Source: Clostridia bacterium
Lineage (GTDB): Bacteria; Bacillota; Clostridia; Lachnospirales; Lachnospiraceae
Reading direction: 5' to 3'
Assembly (NCBI GenBank): GCA_910574255.1
Contig: CAJTAK010000002.1
Span: 62,001 to 126,000, forward strand
Length of the DNA stretch: 64,000 nucleotides
Part shown: in pieces, positions 25,684 to 36,117 of the stretch
How positions within the stretch are numbered: position 1 is the stretch's first letter
How the letters are laid out: every line of letters starts with the position of its first letter
Made by a program: the position numbers and the translations under genes
The notes under the pieces: model-generated
Databases searched by the model: none
What the model was told of the DNA's origin: nothing
Seen by the model: only the letters and a program-made list of their open reading frames with translations

Positions 25684-27000
25684 TTACCAGTCATCGTCCT
25701 CGTCATTTCCTTTGGCAGCATCTTCCTCCATCTTCAGGTTCATTTTATCCACCTTGCGGATAAATGGCAAGTATACGAAAAAGGAAATAACAAAGATCAC
25801 CACCTGGAGCAACGCACTTCTCCATCCGCCAACCAGAAAGCCGGAAATAATCGGCGGACAGGTCCACGGTACCGTAATCGCAGAGTAAAGAGGGCAGAGT
25901 CCCGTTGCCAGAGCAAAATACTGGAGCACGCAGGCGATTACCGGCATGGCAATAAACGGAACTGCCAACATGGGGTTCATAACAATCGGAATACCAAACA
26001 AAATCGGCTCATTAATGTTAAACAGGGCCGGTACGGCTTCCAGACGCCCCAAAGTCTTCAACTGTTTGGATTTTGCGAAAGCCACCATGTAGATGACAAC
26101 TCCGATGGTCAGGCCGGCACCGGTTACATTGATAAACTGATCATAAAACTGCTGGGTCACGATATGGCCGCCATTTGCAAGAGTCAGCTCCATCCCACTG
26201 TCAATAATTGCCTGGTTTGCCAGAGAGTTCGCCTGCAGAAGTCCGGACATAATGCCTCCCACAATGGTAGAACCGTGAACGCCGAACATCCAGAGAAACG
26301 GTCCCATAAAGCACATCAGTATGGCTCCTCCCAGAGAATCCGTCATGCCCTGCAGCGGAGTCTGGATAACCTTGTAGATAAGCTCCATAGCTGTAGTGTG
26401 CAGCCCCATATCACAGATACCATGGATAACCGTTGCCACTATCACAATGGCTCCTGCCGGAATCAGAGCAGAAAAGGCATTTGCAACACCTCCCGGTACG
26501 CCCGCCGGCATCTTAATACGAATGTTTTTCTTTAAAAACCAACAGTAGATAAAGGCCACAATCCAACCGATGAGAATTGCACCGATCATCCCCTTGCCGG
26601 CTGTCCAGTCCTTATTGATAATATTGCTGACGACATCACCGCTTTCCGTCACAACGGATGAAGGCTGAAGCAGCAGGAACACTGCCAGGGCAACAATGCC
26701 GCCGCTTAAAGGCTCCTGGCCTTCCAGCTTAACATAATTGTAAGCGATACCGACAACGGCGATCATTGCGCTGATGTTAAAGGTAGCTCCATAGGCTTGG
26801 TTCAATATGGCCGTAATTCCAGAAGCTGCCAGAGCATCGGACACTGCCTTAATCGGGAAGTTAGCCAGAATCAGGAAAATGGAACCTACAATCAGCAGCG
26901 GCATGGAGTATACCATACCATCTTTCAAAGACTGAATCGCCTTGGTATTAATAAAGGCCATGATTTTTGGAATAACCTTCTCATTCATATACTTACCCAT
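25684..27000 (-). CDS. PTS cellobiose-type EIIC permease
   Basis: 438-residue membrane protein of the Lac/Cel EIIC family, with about ten helices and the signature NINEPILFGIPIVMNP near residue 340. The short acidic C-terminus ends in DEDDDW. AGGAGG lies 7 bases before the ATG. It imports the beta-glucoside while EIIB phosphorylates it. Within the operon it lies between EIIB (36 bases upstream) and EIIA. Confidence 0.93.
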   Translation of the reverse strand: MGKYMNEKVIPKIMAFINTKAIQSLKDGMVYSMPLLIVGSIFLILANFPIKAVSDALAASGITAILNQAYGATFNISAMIAVVGIAYNYVKLEGQEPLSGGIVALAVFLLLQPSSVVTESGDVVSNIINKDWTAGKGMIGAILIGWIVAFIYCWFLKKNIRIKMPAGVPGGVANAFSALIPAGAIVIVATVIHGICDMGLHTTAMELIYKVIQTPLQGMTDSLGGAILMCFMGPFLWMFGVHGSTIVGGIMSGLLQANSLANQAIIDSGMELTLANGGHIVTQQFYDQFINVTGAGLTIGVVIYMVAFAKSKQLKTLGRLEAVPALFNINEPILFGIPIVMNPMLAVPFIAMPVIACVLQYFALATGLCPLYSAITVPWTCPPIISGFLVGGWRSALLQVVIFVISFFVYLPFIRKVDKMNLKMEEDAAKGNDEDDDW

Positions 27001-27036
27001 TTTTCTCCTCCTGTTAACGATATTTTTACGGCAAAT

Positions 27037-27351
27037 TTATTTATTCTTTGCCAGCTTATAGGCAAATTTGAGCACATTCATGCCATTGCACATTCCATAA
27101 TCTGCCATGGGGATCACGTCTACCGGGATTCCCTTAGGAGTACAGATAGATTTCGCTTTCTCCAGCTGAAAGCCTACCTGGGGTCCCAAAAGAGCTACGT
27201 CAATATCACCGGCCTCTACCATACGATCCAGATCCTGAATCGGGAATGCTGCAATATCCGCTTCCTTTCCTTTCTCCTTTGCCGCCTCCTGCATCTTCGT
27301 CACCAGTAAGCTTGTTGACATACCTGCCGCACAGAACAAACGAATAACCAT
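27037..27351 (-). CDS. PTS cellobiose-type EIIB component
   Basis: 104-residue cytoplasmic EIIB. The phosphocysteine motif MVIRLFCAAGMSTSLL is at the N-terminus (Cys 7), followed by ALLGPQVGFQLEKAKSI and VIPMADYGMCNG. The start at 27351 has GGAGG at spacing 8; the longer in-frame version lacks a site. It transfers phosphate to the sugar held by EIIC. Confidence 0.93.
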   Translation of the reverse strand: MVIRLFCAAGMSTSLLVTKMQEAAKEKGKEADIAAFPIQDLDRMVEAGDIDVALLGPQVGFQLEKAKSICTPKGIPVDVIPMADYGMCNGMNVLKFAYKLAKNK

Positions 27352-27428
27352 ATTTAATTCCTCCTTATCATAAATTTTATTTATCGCCATTTCCCTTAAG
27401 GGAAATACAGCACATGTTAAAAAATCAC

Positions 27429-28946
<1,518 letters not shown>

Positions 28947-28961
28947 TCACTCAGCATCCAA

Positions 28962-28990
28962 ATTACATCACATTTTCATGATATTTTCAA
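28962..28990 (-). promoter_or_regulatory. Promoter of the GH1/PTS operon
   Basis: Minus-strand TTGAAA (28990-28985), 17-base spacer and TGTAAT (28967-28962). TTGACA/TGTCAA-like half sites lie just upstream (29004-29040), where an RpiR dimer could bind. Confidence 0.55.
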
Positions 28991-29039
28991 TTATTCTGTT
29001 GATTTTTGACAATGGTTTATCCCTTTGACATTTGTCACA

Positions 29040-29089
29040 TAAAAAAAACAGACAAGAGAGCGCTTTCAAAAAGACTCCTTTTGTCTGTT
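29040..29089 (-). terminator. Terminator of the leftward rpiR gene with cre-like loop
   Basis: AACAGACAA and TTGTCTGTT pair on the minus strand and are followed by eight T residues. The loop holds TGAAAGCGCTCTCT (29068-29055), close to the catabolite response element consensus of Firmicutes, placed upstream of the GH1/PTS promoter. Confidence 0.8.
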
Positions 29090-29132
29090 TTCACTTTGCG
29101 ACCGCTTTTTACGCAATCATTGTTTATCATCG

Positions 29133-29891
29133 TCAGCTTAAGCCGTCTCTTTCTGCGAGCTTTCCAGCCACAAGCTCCAGAATGCAAACCACCGGAATCT
29201 GGGTGGTCAGACTGGCTTCCCTGACCTCTGGCCAGGCATAGATTAAAGGCATATAGCAGGCAAAATTCAGTCTGGAGATTCGTGCAATCGTACACTGATC
29301 GGTATTGGTAATACTGATAAGCTTGACACGCCTTTTTTTATAACTGTTGATTAAGGAAAGCATATGGGCATTTTCTCCGGATATGGATAAGACAAACACC
29401 ACCGTGTCCTCCATGTCCTTCCCCGGCGGCGGATAGTAGGGATCAGTAATGGCAAACGCCTGCACGCCTGTGCTGGAAAACAGCCTGGCCCCATACGCCC
29501 CTATGGTTCCGCTGGCTCCCTCCCCCAAAAACAGAATCTGCCTGGCCTGGGCACACCACTGGGCAGCTCGTTCAATTTTCCCCTGAATCTCGCTATTCCC
29601 TGCCAGATTCTGCAGATACTGGATTGCCGGAATACTGGAGGAATCATAGACTATGGCTTCCCACTTCTTCTTCAAAACCTGCGAAAGCCGATATTTGAAT
29701 TCCGTGTATCCGTCACATTCCAGCTTGCTGCAGAACCGCAAGACCGTAGTGGTCGAAACCTGACAGACCGCCGCCAACTCCCGGATATTCATTCTGCTTG
29801 CCTCATCCAAATGGGAAGAAACGTAATTATAAACCATCAGCTCCCGCTCATTCATCTGTGTAATCTGCTGGTGCTGAAATAAATTTTCCAT
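29133..29891 (-). CDS. MurR/RpiR-family regulator
   Basis: 252 residues. An N-terminal RpiR helix-turn-helix (MNIRELAAVCQVSTTTVLRFCSKLECDGYTEFKYRL) precedes a SIS domain with ILFLGEGASGTIGAYGARLF and a central VVFVLSISGEN. SIS domains bind phosphosugars. It lies directly upstream of the GH1/PTS operon in the same direction, with its own terminator between, so it probably senses the phospho-glucoside or its product. A second RpiR gene diverges from it. Confidence 0.9.
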   Translation of the reverse strand: MENLFQHQQITQMNERELMVYNYVSSHLDEASRMNIRELAAVCQVSTTTVLRFCSKLECDGYTEFKYRLSQVLKKKWEAIVYDSSSIPAIQYLQNLAGNSEIQGKIERAAQWCAQARQILFLGEGASGTIGAYGARLFSSTGVQAFAITDPYYPPPGKDMEDTVVFVLSISGENAHMLSLINSYKKRRVKLISITNTDQCTIARISRLNFACYMPLIYAWPEVREASLTTQIPVVCILELVAGKLAERDGLS

Positions 29892-29945
29892 TGCATGCCT
29901 TCCTTTCTCTGTCTGCAGGTTATTTCTGAATTTGTGCTGATATCT

Positions 29946-29974
29946 TTGACAAATCCGCCGATTACTTTTATAAT
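29946..29974 (+). promoter_or_regulatory. Promoter of the rightward rpiR gene
   Basis: TTGACA (29946-29951), 17-base spacer and TATAAT (29969-29974): a full consensus match, 75 bases before the ATG. Confidence 0.85.
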
Positions 29975-30049
29975 TATACCATATTTATAAAAGAACTGTG
30001 TAACTGTTTAAAGCTGGATCATCTCTGTTTTATAGACTGGAGGACAACT

Positions 30050-30778
30050 ATGTTCACACCGAAATTGCTTGCTGACTTCAACGAACTGGAGTTTTCTATC
30101 TACAACTGCATCACCCGCAACAAAGAGCGTGTTCCCCATATGAAGATCAAAGAGCTGGCAGACGAAGCCCATGTTTCCACAGCCACGGTTCTCCGCTTCT
30201 GCAAAAAGCTGGGCTGCGAGGGCTACAGTGAATTCCGCCTGCGCTACAAGGAATATCTGAAAAATCAGCAGATTCTTCTGAATGACACGGTTGAAACCAC
30301 CTTTAAGGGCTTTGTATCCAGAATGGACTCCCGAGATTTTCAGGAGAGCATTGACAATGCCTTCCGGCTTCTGAAGGACTCCCAGCATATTATATTTATC
30401 GGCATCGGTTCCTCCGGAATTCTCGGAAAATATGGAGCCAGATACTTTTCCAATATAGGACGCTTCAGCCTCTATGTGGAAGATCCCTTCCTTCCAATCC
30501 TTCAGGATATGGCAGATCATACGGTCACCATAGTACTTTCCGAATCCGGCACCACTTATCAGATGCTCAAGCTGGCTAACCAGCTAAAGCAAAAGGGCAG
30601 CCGTCTGCTTTCAATCACCAATAAGGCCGATTCTCCGCTGGCAAAGCTGGCAGACTGCAATATCTTCTACTATGTACCGCAGCTCATGGCAAACGGTACC
30701 AATATCACGACCCAGATCCCGGTTGTCTACATTCTGGAAACCCTTGCAAGGAAGCTGTACACCGCCACGGAAGGATGA
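30050..30778 (+). CDS. MurR/RpiR-family regulator
   Basis: 242 residues with the same layout as its divergent neighbour: helix-turn-helix MKIKELADEAHVSTATVLRFCKKLGCEGYSEFRLR, then SIS domain IIFIGIGSSGILGKYGARYF and VTIVLSESGTTYQ. The two proteins are clearly paralogous. GGAGG precedes the ATG at spacing 6. It is expressed from a consensus promoter and probably helps control the PTS/GH1 operon or another sugar system. Confidence 0.9.
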   Translation: MFTPKLLADFNELEFSIYNCITRNKERVPHMKIKELADEAHVSTATVLRFCKKLGCEGYSEFRLRYKEYLKNQQILLNDTVETTFKGFVSRMDSRDFQESIDNAFRLLKDSQHIIFIGIGSSGILGKYGARYFSNIGRFSLYVEDPFLPILQDMADHTVTIVLSESGTTYQMLKLANQLKQKGSRLLSITNKADSPLAKLADCNIFYYVPQLMANGTNITTQIPVVYILETLARKLYTATEG

Positions 30779-30921
30779 GCCTTCGGATGCTTTGTCTCTA
30801 TTCTAAAAATTATAAATGGCTTCGGAACTCTTGTAAATTCATTTGAAAATTCTGTAAAAAATATGACCGTTTCAAATATGTTACATCAAAAAAACTGGTT
30901 TCTGCAAGACAAACAGATTAC

Positions 30922-30960
30922 AAGGCTATCCTCTATTGCAGTAGAAGATAGCCTTTCCCG
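30922..30960 (+). terminator. Probable terminator of the rightward rpiR gene
   Basis: AAGGCTATC and GATAGCCTT flank a 16-base loop, followed by a weak TTTCCCGTT. The rest of the 258-base gap to the next gene shows nothing clear. Confidence 0.6.
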
Positions 30961-31036
30961 TTACTTGCTCTGATCTGACTGATAAGATTATATCATGTTA
31001 TGTCAATCAATACCATGAAAATTTTATCATACTCTT

Positions 31037-31369
31037 TTATTTCTTTATAAAATGACTGTCAGTCTCCGGTATCCCGCCCTCATCGGACAGATACCGCTCC
31101 ACCTTCATATGCAGATCATACTTTTCTCTCAGTGCCGTGATGGCCTCCATCATTGGAGAGGCATGGTGCAGATCGATGGCCTGTTGATCTTCCCAACAGT
31201 CAATCAGCAATACGGTTTCCGGGTCTGCCATAGGGATGAAATAATCATACCGCAGATTTCCTTTCTCCTTTCGGATCGCCTCCGCCGTCCCGCTGCTTTC
31301 CATCTCCTTTGCAAATTTCCGTGCGGCTCCATTTGTCCCTGTATAATAGATATTCACAGTAATGCTCAT
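31037..31369 (-). CDS. Antibiotic biosynthesis monooxygenase (ABM)-domain protein
   Basis: 110-residue dimeric alpha/beta-barrel protein: TVNIYYTGTNGAARKFAKEM, RYDYFIPMADPETVLLIDCWEDQQAIDLHHAS and MMEAITALREKYDLHMKVERY fit YgiN-like putative quinol monooxygenases. Length is usual. AGGAGG precedes the ATG. Likely handles quinones or a reactive small molecule; the substrate is unknown. Monocistronic. Confidence 0.85.
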   Translation of the reverse strand: MSITVNIYYTGTNGAARKFAKEMESSGTAEAIRKEKGNLRYDYFIPMADPETVLLIDCWEDQQAIDLHHASPMMEAITALREKYDLHMKVERYLSDEGGIPETDSHFIKK

Positions 31370-31456
31370 ACTTCGTCCCTCCTGTTTTTAGATGAAAATG
31401 AAACTTGATTCCGGTATAGCCAATAAACAATTGCACCCTAAAACAAAATGGATTTC

Positions 31457-32374
31457 TTATCTTTCTATTAACTTTTCCATGTTTTCATTAACCCACACAA
31501 CCCTGTTGCGTCCCAGCTTTTTTGCATCATACAGCATGGCGTCCGCAACCTTCAAGTGAAAATCATAAGAGCTTTCCAACTTAGGAATAATGGTAGCGCC
31601 TCCGATGCTGACCGTTACCCACTGGGATTTGGATGGAGCATGAGGGATGTGCAAATCCTCCACTGCCTGACGGATTTTTTTGAAATGTTCATATGCTTTG
31701 CGTGAATTATCCCCTACCATAAAGGCCACAAACTCTTCTCCTCCATAGCGGGCCAGAAAATCGGTGCTGCGTTTCACAAAGGAAGAAACTGTTTTCGCAA
31801 CGGCGGCAATCACCTTATCTCCGGCAGGATGCCCGAATGTGTCGTTATATACTTTGAAATAATCAATATCAAGCATACAGACTGAGAAAGGAACCTGCAG
31901 GCGGGCAGCCTCGCTCCATTTCGTGCGGCTGTAGCGATCATGCTGCCGCCGGTTTGGAATACCGGTGAGCTGGTCCGTTCTGGACTGGTATTCCACCTGC
32001 CTCCGGTAATTGTAAAGCTTAATATGTGTATTAACCCTGGCCTTTACAACCAGCGCATTAAAAGGCTTCGTAATATAGTCTACCGCACCCAGGACAAGCC
32101 CATACTGCTCATTTTGCGCATCGGAAAGACTGGTGATCAGTATTACCGGAACACTCTGGGTAATAATCTCCTCCTGCAGTTTTTTCAGCAGTTCAAAGCC
32201 GTCCATCCCCGGCATAATAACATCCAAAAGAATTAAAGAATAATTATTGGTGCTTGCAAGGCGAAGCCCTTCTTCCCCTGTCTGGGCAATGGTTATCTCA
32301 TATTCATCCTCCAAAATGGATTTCAGCTGTGCCGCCTGCAGGTAGCTGTCATCAACAATTAGTATTTTTTCCAT
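31457..32374 (-). CDS. Response regulator-diguanylate cyclase (REC-GGDEF)
   Basis: 305 residues. The receiver domain (1-120) has the acidic pocket DD at 8-9, phospho-acceptor Asp51 in LLDVIMPGMDG and Lys103 in ITKPF. The GGDEF domain has GGEEF at 211-215 and an I-site RxxD (RSTD, 202-205), so product inhibition by c-di-GMP is expected. It makes c-di-GMP when phosphorylated. AAGGAG precedes the ATG. No histidine kinase is adjacent. Confidence 0.93.
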   Translation of the reverse strand: MEKILIVDDSYLQAAQLKSILEDEYEITIAQTGEEGLRLASTNNYSLILLDVIMPGMDGFELLKKLQEEIITQSVPVILITSLSDAQNEQYGLVLGAVDYITKPFNALVVKARVNTHIKLYNYRRQVEYQSRTDQLTGIPNRRQHDRYSRTKWSEAARLQVPFSVCMLDIDYFKVYNDTFGHPAGDKVIAAVAKTVSSFVKRSTDFLARYGGEEFVAFMVGDNSRKAYEHFKKIRQAVEDLHIPHAPSKSQWVTVSIGGATIIPKLESSYDFHLKVADAMLYDAKKLGRNRVVWVNENMEKLIER

Positions 32375-32448
32375 AACCGCACTCCTTATTTGGGCTGTTG
32401 AAACGCCCTGTTTGTTATTGGTTTTTATGCTTGACTCTTCCGATTTTA

Positions 32449-32468
32449 GTAAATAAACGTTTATTTAC
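32449..32468. promoter_or_regulatory. Perfect 20-bp palindrome GTAAATAAACGTTTATTTAC
   Basis: Fully self-complementary, A+T-rich, overlapping the stop codon of the small gene to its right. It may be an operator for the diguanylate cyclase gene (about 75 bases upstream of its start) or a weak terminator. Confidence 0.55.
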
Positions 32469-32674
32469 CAGGAATTAAACAACACCCTCTTTATACTTTT
32501 TTCTTTTTTAGGCTTCTCCGGCTTCAGATAACTGTTCAGTCTCATGGTCAGCAGCCGAAATACCGCCTCTTCTGTCTCCTGGTTATTCGGAAGAATTCTC
32601 TCCACCACATATTTAGCATACACTTCTCTTTTTCGGTTGACAATATCTTTTTTCACTCCTGCGTCATAATTCAT
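32465..32674 (-). CDS. Small hypothetical protein
   Basis: 69 residues, mostly helical and basic at the C-terminus (YLKPEKPKKEKSIKRV). The middle reads REVYAKYVVERILPNNQETEEAVFRLLTMRL. No ribosome binding site of the usual strength is seen, but codon use and length favour a real gene. No family recognised. It lies 90 bases upstream of the diguanylate cyclase gene, same strand. Confidence 0.5.
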   Translation of the reverse strand: MNYDAGVKKDIVNRKREVYAKYVVERILPNNQETEEAVFRLLTMRLNSYLKPEKPKKEKSIKRVLFNSW

Positions 32675-32864
32675 TATTCTTTTATTAATTTTTTACATTT
32701 TATTCAAAAATGCCCATTATACTTACTGAAAAGTGGCATAAAAAGCGATTTTAACCATCCTGATTCTGAAAGAATAACTCCTTCATTTTCCGGGTAAATT
32801 TAATAACAGGCAAATGATTTGCCAAACAGATGCTGCAATTCAGATTCTATCAGGAGGTGTTGTT

Positions 32865-33071
32865 ATGAATAAAACGTTAGATATTTTAGCTCTTACAATC
32901 GGCATTATCGGCGCTTTAAACTGGGGACTCATTGGTTTTTTCAACTTTAATCTGGTACAATATATTTTCGGTGCCGGAGGACTGGCACGCATTATCTATG
33001 CGGCAGTCGGTATTTGCGCAGTATATCTTCTGACATTTTATGCAAAAACAGGTAAAGTTTCTTACGATTAA
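32865..33071 (+). CDS. DUF378 membrane protein
   Basis: 68 residues with two membrane helices: LDILALTIGIIGALNWGLIGFF and ARIIYAAVGICAVYLLTF. The GALNWGLIG motif is diagnostic of DUF378. AGGAGGT is 6 bases before the ATG at 32865. Function unknown. A strong terminator follows. Confidence 0.9.
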   Translation: MNKTLDILALTIGIIGALNWGLIGFFNFNLVQYIFGAGGLARIIYAAVGICAVYLLTFYAKTGKVSYD

Positions 33072-33094
33072 AATCCGGAGAGCTAAAAGAAAAA

Positions 33095-33124
33095 GGGACT
33101 TCGCATGACTGCGAAGTCCCCTTC
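33095..33124. terminator. Bidirectional terminator after DUF378
   Basis: GGGACTTCGCA and TGCGAAGTCCC pair with a 4-base loop, with A residues before and CTTCTTT after, between the convergent DUF378 and rtcB genes. Confidence 0.85.
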
Positions 33125-33168
33125 TTTCCTAAACGCTTGTCACATAAAATACTTCAATAATCTCTTTC

Positions 33169-34401
33169 CTACCCTTTCACCACACCAATGGTCCGCAAAC
33201 GCTTCACAGGAATCACCAGATCCTTCTGATTTGCCATCACCTGATCAATATCCTTATAAGCAAACCGGCTTTCCTCTGCCACGTCCCGCTTATTCTTCTT
33301 CCCAAGAATCACACCCTGATCCTTAAGGTCCACCATAACCTCCTCGCAGGAAAAGGCTGCCATAGCCCCTTTTCGGGAGTAAGCACGGCCTGCACCGTGG
33401 GAGGAAGAGCAAAAGCTCTCCGGATTGCCAAGGCCCATAACCACATAGCTGTAGGAGCCCATGGCACCGGGAATCACGGTCAGCTCTCCGTTTCTTGCAC
33501 GGACGGCACCCTTGCGGTGAACCCAGACATTTTCTCCGTAATGATTTTCCAGAGCCGCATAATTGTGATGGCAGTTAATCTCATCCTGATATTCCAAGGT
33601 CAGCTCCGTATATTTTCCAATCCATTTTTCCAGAACCGCTTTCACGGCCAGCATCATTTTCTCCCGATTTTCCCGGGCAAAGGCCATGGACAGGTTCATC
33701 CAGTCCAGATATTGACGTCCCTCTTCTGTATCCACCGGCAGGAAAGCCAGACGGTACTCATCCGGCACTTTGCTGTACCACTGCGCATTTAACTCCCTTG
33801 CTTTCTGATGAAAATAATCACAGACGGATTTTCCAAAATGCCGGCTTCCGGAATGAAGCATCACGGACAAATAACCCTTATCATCCTCCTGAAGCTCAAT
33901 AAAATGATTTCCGCCCCCTAAGGTCCCAATCTGAAAATAGCCTGCCTCCAATTGTCCCAGGAGTTCTTCGTTTTTCTCATACCGGGACAGCTCTTCCATG
34001 GCCAGATCCATGGTATAGCATGGCATCGGCGTCTTGTGATGGGCAAAGCCTACCGGGATGTTCCGCAGAATATCCCCCACCATTCCCTGTACCAGATTGC
34101 CGTTTCCTGTCATAGTCTCTTTTAACACCTTGACCGGAATATTTGTTCCCACATAAGCCATGCCGCAGCCGATGTCCACGCCTACCGCATTGGGAATCAC
34201 CACGCCCTTTGCGGCAATGACGCCGCCGATGGGCATTCCCATGCCTGCGTGGGTATCCGGCATCAGGCAGACCCACTTATGCAGGAAAGGAAGCTGCATC
34301 AAATGATATGCCTGCTCCATACATGTATCTTCCAGGTCTTTGTCGCTCTCCAGCCATACCCTTAAGGGATAGTTCCCAAGCTCTTTTTGTAACACGAACA
34401 T
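33169..34401 (-). CDS. rtcB: RtcB-family RNA ligase
   Basis: 410 residues. Metal site Cys is in GVDIGCGMAYVGT, further ligands in HSGSRHFGKSVCDYFH and the guanylated His region near SSSHGAGRAYSRKGAM. These are hallmark RtcB motifs. It joins 2',3'-cyclic phosphate or 3'-phosphate ends to 5'-OH RNA with GTP and Mn2+. Start 34401 has AGGAGGT at spacing 7. No archease or rtcA is adjacent, and it is transcribed alone. Confidence 0.92.
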   Translation of the reverse strand: MFVLQKELGNYPLRVWLESDKDLEDTCMEQAYHLMQLPFLHKWVCLMPDTHAGMGMPIGGVIAAKGVVIPNAVGVDIGCGMAYVGTNIPVKVLKETMTGNGNLVQGMVGDILRNIPVGFAHHKTPMPCYTMDLAMEELSRYEKNEELLGQLEAGYFQIGTLGGGNHFIELQEDDKGYLSVMLHSGSRHFGKSVCDYFHQKARELNAQWYSKVPDEYRLAFLPVDTEEGRQYLDWMNLSMAFARENREKMMLAVKAVLEKWIGKYTELTLEYQDEINCHHNYAALENHYGENVWVHRKGAVRARNGELTVIPGAMGSYSYVVMGLGNPESFCSSSHGAGRAYSRKGAMAAFSCEEVMVDLKDQGVILGKKNKRDVAEESRFAYKDIDQVMANQKDLVIPVKRLRTIGVVKG

Positions 34402-34572
34402 GATACACACCTCCTTGTTTTTTTCTTTCCTGTTACAACCATATGATACGAAAAAAGGAAGCCCGCATCATGTAAAAAAAGTTGCGAACTTCCAAAAATA
34501 CTGTTTTTATATTACAGATTAGCTGTCAGGAAAAACAAATTCCGTTTAACAATTCAAAATTCAAGCATCTGC

Positions 34573-35796
34573 TCACTCATCATATTCACAAATATAACCG
34601 ATTCGTCCTGCATAGGAGGGCGCCGCAGATAAGATATCCTCCGGCACATCATTGAGGTAACACCTGCCGTCCGCCGTTCGGTAAAGGATGGATACATATT
34701 CCTCTTTTACCTCTCTCCCTTCCTCCGTAAGTCCCTCGTAGCTTGGTTCGCCAGCCAGCCAGAAATCTGCAAACAGGGCATTATACAGATCCGACATGGA
34801 ATATCCCTCCGGCGTTCCGGGCTCCAGCCAGCCAAATCCAAACCTGTCGACCCTGTTAGCACCCACAAAAAATGTAACTCCTGTTTTTTCCTCTGTAATA
34901 ATCTGTTCCTGAACCCGATCAAATTCCTCCCGTGAAGTGAGGGTTGCCAGATAACCGCCTTTTTCCTCACATGCCTTATGCGCCTCTGTCCATGTAAGAT
35001 CAGCCACAATCAGCTCATAGCGATGCGCTGCCGAGGCAGTTTCCTTTTTTTCCAGGATGGAGCGCATCTCATCCTTAATATAATACGCTCCCGGTGTTTT
35101 TCCATCCTTTTCCGGATAAATGGCATGAAGCTTCTGTTCATATTCTGATTTTTCCACCGGCTGCTCCAGCCAATGGTACTCATAAATAAAATCATCATTT
35201 TCATCAAACTTCGGCCCATCTGCCGGATCCTGGTAGGTTCCGCCGCCAATAAAATCCCAGAAGCCGTCTTTGATGGTATATACATTATCGTAATAAAATC
35301 CCATATTTCCTTCCGAATTACAGAGAAGATTCCCCTTTTCAATATAGGTAAAATACAGCCGGGAGGTTTGAAGAACATCCAGAACCTCATCATGCCAGGT
35401 CAGGATCTGGCAGCCTCCTGCCTCAACGCCGGAATCTATCACAAGCTCCGGAATCTCATCCTCATCCACATAAATCAGGCTGTAAGTGCAGGAATTACTT
35501 GCTTCAAATGCATCCAGATAATCCAGGTACGCTTTCTCCCAGGGCTCCATATGGGAAGAACTTTCCCCGTTCGTTCCTGTTTTTGAAGCATCCTTATTGT
35601 CTGAACTGTCTTCCTCTCTCTCTTGGCTGCTTTGGGGCTGCTTTTCTTTCGTTTTTTCATCCGGCATCGTTATTGTATCACTTTTTCCGCATGCCATAAG
35701 AAAAAGGATTGCAAGACTGCACAAAACAGCCAGCAGTCCGTACCGGAAATATGCATAAGTTTTTTCAATACGGACTGCTGGCTTTTGTCTTTTCAT
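34573..35796 (-). CDS. Lipoprotein with C-terminal C-type lectin-like domain
   Basis: 407 residues. A lipoprotein signal ends with LMAC (Cys 36), followed by a Ser/Glu/Lys linker. The middle (about 85-240) contains YLDYLDAFEASNSCTYSLIYVDEDEIPELVI, common in clostridial surface proteins. The C-terminal 150 residues (RYELIVADLTWTEAHKACEEKGGYLATLTSREEFDRV to GRIGYICEY) look like a C-type lectin fold. It should sit on the outer membrane face and bind a carbohydrate or protein. The ribosome binding site is weak. A long inverted repeat lies in codons 5-23. Confidence 0.78.
   Translation of the reverse strand: MKRQKPAVRIEKTYAYFRYGLLAVLCSLAILFLMACGKSDTITMPDEKTKEKQPQSSQEREEDSSDNKDASKTGTNGESSSHMEPWEKAYLDYLDAFEASNSCTYSLIYVDEDEIPELVIDSGVEAGGCQILTWHDEVLDVLQTSRLYFTYIEKGNLLCNSEGNMGFYYDNVYTIKDGFWDFIGGGTYQDPADGPKFDENDDFIYEYHWLEQPVEKSEYEQKLHAIYPEKDGKTPGAYYIKDEMRSILEKKETASAAHRYELIVADLTWTEAHKACEEKGGYLATLTSREEFDRVQEQIITEEKTGVTFFVGANRVDRFGFGWLEPGTPEGYSMSDLYNALFADFWLAGEPSYEGLTEEGREVKEEYVSILYRTADGRCYLNDVPEDILSAAPSYAGRIGYICEYDE
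35728..35783 (-). promoter_or_regulatory. 15-bp perfect inverted repeat within the start of the lipoprotein gene
   Basis: AGCCAGCAGTCCGTA and TACGGACTGCTGGCT are separated by 26 bases, covering codons 5-23. Such a stem in the early coding region could slow ribosomes or terminate transcription (TTTTG follows). It could also be chance or the footprint of an old insertion. Confidence 0.6.
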
Positions 35797-35958
35797 TTAA
35801 CATCTCACTTTCTGTATTTTAATCAGGGATCTTGTTTCCACTGCTTTGCTTAAAAATGATGGTTCCTGTTTCCTTTATTATAATACAAAAACATACATTT
35901 TCAATGGATTTGCCAACTTTTACACTTTTGAAACAATTCCCCTTAATATAGAAAGCAG

Positions 35959-36117
35959 TTATTTACGAATGACATGCTTTGCTTTCTTATAATCCTCTTT
36001 TTTCACAAAAATTCCATATTCATACACGGCCTCCTGCCTTTGTCCAAGACTTCCTGTGTATGCTCTCCTACCGACAATAGCTCCGGAATGACCGCTGCGG
36101 ACTTTTACAGTTAATAC
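35959..36117 (-). pseudogene. Out-of-frame C-terminal tail of another gene after the RHS protein
   Basis: About 52 codons reading VLTVKVRSGHSGAIVGRR, then QEAVYEYGIFVKKEDYKKAKHVIRK and a stop. The end resembles DUF2007-type signal-transducing protein tails. It is shifted relative to the RHS frame that ends at 36111, so it looks like the remains of a separate gene joined there. The rest of 35797-35958 shows nothing clear. Confidence 0.4.

Noticed and set aside
30008..30520. 170-codon leftward frame opposite the second rpiR gene
   Set aside because: Shadow frame antisense to a clear RpiR protein, with no ribosome binding site or family match.
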